64,000 bases of DNA from [Ruminococcus] torques ATCC 27756. GTDB taxonomy: Bacteria > Bacillota > Clostridia > Lachnospirales > Lachnospiraceae. Of this stretch, positions 61,671 to 64,000 are shown one piece after another. A program made the position numbers and the translations under genes. The notes below the pieces were generated by a model. That model saw only the letters and a program-made list of their open reading frames with translations, was not told where the DNA came from and did not search any database. The stretch covers positions 1-64,000 of the forward strand of contig NZ_DS264347.1 of NCBI RefSeq assembly GCF_000153925.1, in the 5' to 3' direction. Position 1 is the first letter of the stretch. Each line of letters opens with the position of its first letter.

Positions 61671-63139
61671 AACCATTCTCCTTTTCGTTCTATCATTTCA
61701 TCGACCCTGTCGATATATTCCATAATATTTTTCACGTTTTCACAGCGAACCAGATTAATCTCTTTCCCGCTATCTGTCCGGATCGGATCTTTGAGTAATA
61801 TCTTCGTCGACGCTCCCGCTCCGGCTGCCAGTATCGTCTGTTTTTCTTCCATAATCAGTATATTGTATATTCCGGCTTTGTCAAGTTCTGCATAACCGAC
61901 ATTTTCAAAATTTCCCGCAATATTTTTCTGCCTGTATAAATAATACGGCTGCAGTCCAATCCGCTTGGCACAATCAGCTGCCGACATTATCATCTGCGAA
62001 ATCTCAGAATGAAGATCCTGTTTTCTTCCCTCCTGTCCGTATCTCGCCGCTCTTTTGATCGCCAGCGCATGAACCGTCAGACTGTCAGGATGCATTTCTT
62101 CCACCTGCCGAAGCGTATCTTCCATATCAGAAGCATCCTCTCCCGGAAGCCCGGCGATAAGATCCATATTAATATTGTCAAATCCCAGTTTCCTCGCCAG
62201 ATAGAATGCATCTTTTGTCTGTGCCACCGTATGATTTCTTCCGACCAGATCTAATGTCTTTTGCTGCATTGTCTGAGGATTTATTGAAATACGAGTCACC
62301 GGGTATTTTCTGATCACCGCAAGCTTTTCTTCCGTAATGCTATCCGGTCTTCCTGCCTCCACTGTAAATTCAAGTACGTTTGACAAGTCGAAATTCTCCG
62401 TGATCGTCTTTAATAAACGATCCATCTGCTCTGCCTCCAAAGTCGTCGGCGTTCCTCCTCCGATATACACGCTGTCCGGTCTGTGCCCTTCCGACATTTT
62501 CCCGATTGCCCGGATTTCTTTCAACAAAGCAAAAAGGTAACTTTCCACCTTATCTTTCCACTCTGCGATCGGCGAAGAACTAAACGAACAGTAAGAGCAT
62601 ACGCTTGGGCAAAACGGAATCCCTACATATAAACTAAACCCATCCTTATAATCCAATTTGGACAAAAGTTTCTTTTCCCTCACAGCAATCTCACATGCAA
62701 GCTGCGCTTTCTCTTCACTGACAAAAAATTCATCACGAAACGCTCCGACTGTCCTGCGGACTGCTTCCGCTTCCGTCATCGATTCATATTGTTCCAATTT
62801 TGTCATGGCAAGTTTTGTCGGCCGCACTCCTGTAAGTGTTCCCCATGCAAGCGTTGTCCTTGTCTGTTGTTCGAGATATCGGTACAACAAACGAGTCAGT
62901 TCTTTTTTTATTGCCTGTTCTTTCGCCTCTTCTGTCTCCATTTCCGAAAGATCACCTGCTGCCGCTTCCACTTCCTCAAGCGCAATGGAAAAGCAAGACC
63001 CTCCGGGCAGATTTAATGCCACAAGAGATTCCTGCTTTTCATCTACATTCTGTATGATCTCTTCATTGGGGAAAAAGGCTTTTACAAGATGATATACATT
63101 GTATGTATATTTATTTTTCTTACTTGATACTTTAATCAT
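61661..63139 (-). CDS. hemZ: Coproporphyrinogen dehydrogenase HemZ (radical SAM)
   Basis: A 492-aa radical SAM enzyme of the HemN/HemZ family. The 4Fe-4S cluster motif PFCPSVCSYCSFSS (CxxxCxxC) lies near residue 170, and IGGGTPTTLE near 225 and RISINPQTMQQKTLDLVGR near 283 are family hallmarks. The 150-residue N-terminal extension is typical of HemZ. It acts without oxygen, fitting an anaerobe, although its true substrate in heme-poor Clostridia is unsure. Start 63139 with GGGAAGAG upstream. It overlaps the hisS start by 10 bases. Confidence 0.9.
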   Translation of the reverse strand: MIKVSSKKNKYTYNVYHLVKAFFPNEEIIQNVDEKQESLVALNLPGGSCFSIALEEVEAAAGDLSEMETEEAKEQAIKKELTRLLYRYLEQQTRTTLAWGTLTGVRPTKLAMTKLEQYESMTEAEAVRRTVGAFRDEFFVSEEKAQLACEIAVREKKLLSKLDYKDGFSLYVGIPFCPSVCSYCSFSSSPIAEWKDKVESYLFALLKEIRAIGKMSEGHRPDSVYIGGGTPTTLEAEQMDRLLKTITENFDLSNVLEFTVEAGRPDSITEEKLAVIRKYPVTRISINPQTMQQKTLDLVGRNHTVAQTKDAFYLARKLGFDNINMDLIAGLPGEDASDMEDTLRQVEEMHPDSLTVHALAIKRAARYGQEGRKQDLHSEISQMIMSAADCAKRIGLQPYYLYRQKNIAGNFENVGYAELDKAGIYNILIMEEKQTILAAGAGASTKILLKDPIRTDSGKEINLVRCENVKNIMEYIDRVDEMIERKGEWLWR

Positions 63140-63201
63140 CGTCTCTTCCCATTTCCTATTATCTCTGCGAAGCCTATTCCATCGCCACCTGTTATATCCA
63201 T
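63136..63201 (-). CDS. Possible 21-codon leader ORF before hemZ
   Basis: ATG at 63201 opens a frame of 21 codons (MDITGGDGIGFAEIIGNGKR) whose TGA overlaps the hemZ ATG as ATGA. The ribosome binding site is weak. It could couple hemZ to the gene before it, or be chance. Confidence 0.25.
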   Translation of the reverse strand: MDITGGDGIGFAEIIGNGKRR

Positions 63202-63237
63202 TCCTATATTCCAATCATTCCCGTTCACTTATTAACT

Positions 63238-63861
63238 TTATATGAAAGGATTATATTTCTTTTCATGCGAAATCGTTGTCTCTTCCATATGTCCGGGATA
63301 TACTCTCGTATCTTCCGGCAAAACCAGAAGTTTTTCTCTTACCGAACGGACAAGCTCACTTCCGCTTCCCGTAGGAAGATCCGTTCTTCCGATAGAATTA
63401 TGAAAAAGGGTATCTCCGCTGAACAATACATGTTCTTCTCCGATATAATAACAGCATCCGCCCTCTGTATGTCCCGGAGTCGGAATAATCTCCACCTGAA
63501 AGCCTGCGGTTTCTATCTGCGTATCCGCTTTTACATACTCTGCTTTTGTAAACACATATGACTGTCCGAGCATCGTCGCCGATGCATTCAGCACCGGATC
63601 GCATAAAATATTTTCTTCCCCTTCATATGCATAAACCGGACATCCGAAGATTTCCGCAAAGCGTTCCGCTCCCATAATATGATCAAAGTGACCATGCGTC
63701 AAAAGCAGCGCTTTTACGCAAAGTCCTGCATCTTTTATATGCTTTACGAATTCCTGAGGACAATCCGCCATATCTACGGCAAAACATTCCGAAGTCATCT
63801 CGTTTATTACGATATAACAATTCGTTCCTACAGGTCCGAATACAAATTTCTCAATGCGCAT
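63238..63861 (-). CDS. MBL-fold metallohydrolase (glyoxalase II-like)
   Basis: A 207-aa metallo-beta-lactamase-fold hydrolase. The metal motif THGHFDHIMG lies near residue 55, PTPGHTEGGCCYY near 130 and FSGDTLFHNSIGRTDLPTGS near 155, completing the binuclear site of the hydroxyacylglutathione-hydrolase-like group. Physiological substrate unknown; many such proteins are thioesterases. Start 63861 (MRIEKFVFGPVG) follows AAGGAG. It is upstream of hemZ on the same strand, probably in the same operon. Confidence 0.88.
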   Translation of the reverse strand: MRIEKFVFGPVGTNCYIVINEMTSECFAVDMADCPQEFVKHIKDAGLCVKALLLTHGHFDHIMGAERFAEIFGCPVYAYEGEENILCDPVLNASATMLGQSYVFTKAEYVKADTQIETAGFQVEIIPTPGHTEGGCCYYIGEEHVLFSGDTLFHNSIGRTDLPTGSGSELVRSVREKLLVLPEDTRVYPGHMEETTISHEKKYNPFI

Positions 63862-63972
63862 GAACTGTCTCTCCTTTTTATCAACTCTGACTTTGTTCAA
63901 ACTGTCATTTTACTCCCGCCGCCTCCGCAACGGGAACGCTATTGCTTCTTACTTGAAAGGCTTCATATAAGA

Positions 63973-64000
63973 TCAACCCGTCGTTCTCTCAATATCAAGA
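63973..64000 (-). CDS. C-terminal end of a minus-strand gene, perhaps relA
   Basis: The minus strand enters the window in a frame ending LDIERTTG and TGA at 63973-63975. This resembles the ACT-domain end of clostridial RelA/SpoT proteins, and in relatives relA often precedes the MBL-hemZ-hisS-aspS genes. With only eight residues seen, the call is weak. Confidence 0.3.

Overview
The window looks like a chromosome segment of an anaerobic, Gram-positive Clostridia bacterium, most likely a Lachnospiraceae gut commensal. This rests on moderately low GC, Bacillus/Clostridium-type ribosome binding sites (AGGAGG), sigma-A promoters, a spore-type peptidoglycan deacetylase and a SleB-like hydrolase, an oxygen-independent HemZ enzyme, a BceAB-type peptide module, and a meso-diaminopimelate dehydrogenase lysine route. 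The family assignment is inference from gene content, not from a search.

Layout. 1-600 is an unassigned, apparently degenerate stretch. 600-1990 holds a sigma-A promoter, a lysine riboswitch with its own terminator, and dapA. 2042-4495 is a large sortase-type surface protein. 4795-4865 is tRNA-Trp, into whose 3' end a 6.4 kb integrative element (4845-11295) has inserted. The element carries a tyrosine integrase, a Rep_trans-type replication protein preceded by two perfect hairpins, a DUF961-like gene, a CI-like repressor with two operators, a structured spacer, an unrecognised 465-aa protein ending in a PD-(D/E)XK-like nuclease domain, a small membrane protein and a small XRE regulator. The 3' end of the tRNA is repeated at 11275-11295. 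11.5-25.6 kb is core and accessory chromosome: a secreted nuclease, signal peptidase I, an ABC transporter pair, a D-lactate dehydrogenase family enzyme, pdaA, a ZIP metal transporter, a P-loop orphan, a large membrane protein, and TrkH/TrkA potassium uptake. 25.9-32.2 kb holds an EF-G paralogue, tyrA-aroA and ddh. 32.4-36.9 kb is a BceAB-RS detoxification module. 36.9-49.3 kb contains a redox protein, enolase, a YitT protein, a SleB-like hydrolase, an FMN riboswitch with ribU, a DUF5685/DnaJ/membrane gene trio, bioY with a BirA box, a LivK-like binding protein and a GntR-ABC operon. 49.4-64 kb is mostly minus-strand housekeeping: ilvBN, thyA-folA-znuACB, marR, hom, tRNA-Gly, a HicB-like protein, and hemZ-hisS-aspS next to an MBL-fold hydrolase.

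How the genes work together. Aspartate-family synthesis recurs (dapA under lysine control, ddh, hom), alongside branched-chain (ilvBN) and aromatic (tyrA, aroA) synthesis. Vitamin uptake is under classical control (FMN riboswitch on ribU, BirA operator on bioY). thyA and folA share a tight operon with a zinc ABC importer.

Data quality. hisS, aspS and pdaA each carry a one-base shift at an A-run, and the start of the secreted nuclease suggests a fourth. Two of these are essential tRNA synthetases, so homopolymer errors in the assembly are more likely than real pseudogenes.

The most interesting part is the small element in tRNA-Trp and its unrecognised nuclease cargo. No CRISPR array, rRNA or conjugation machinery was seen.
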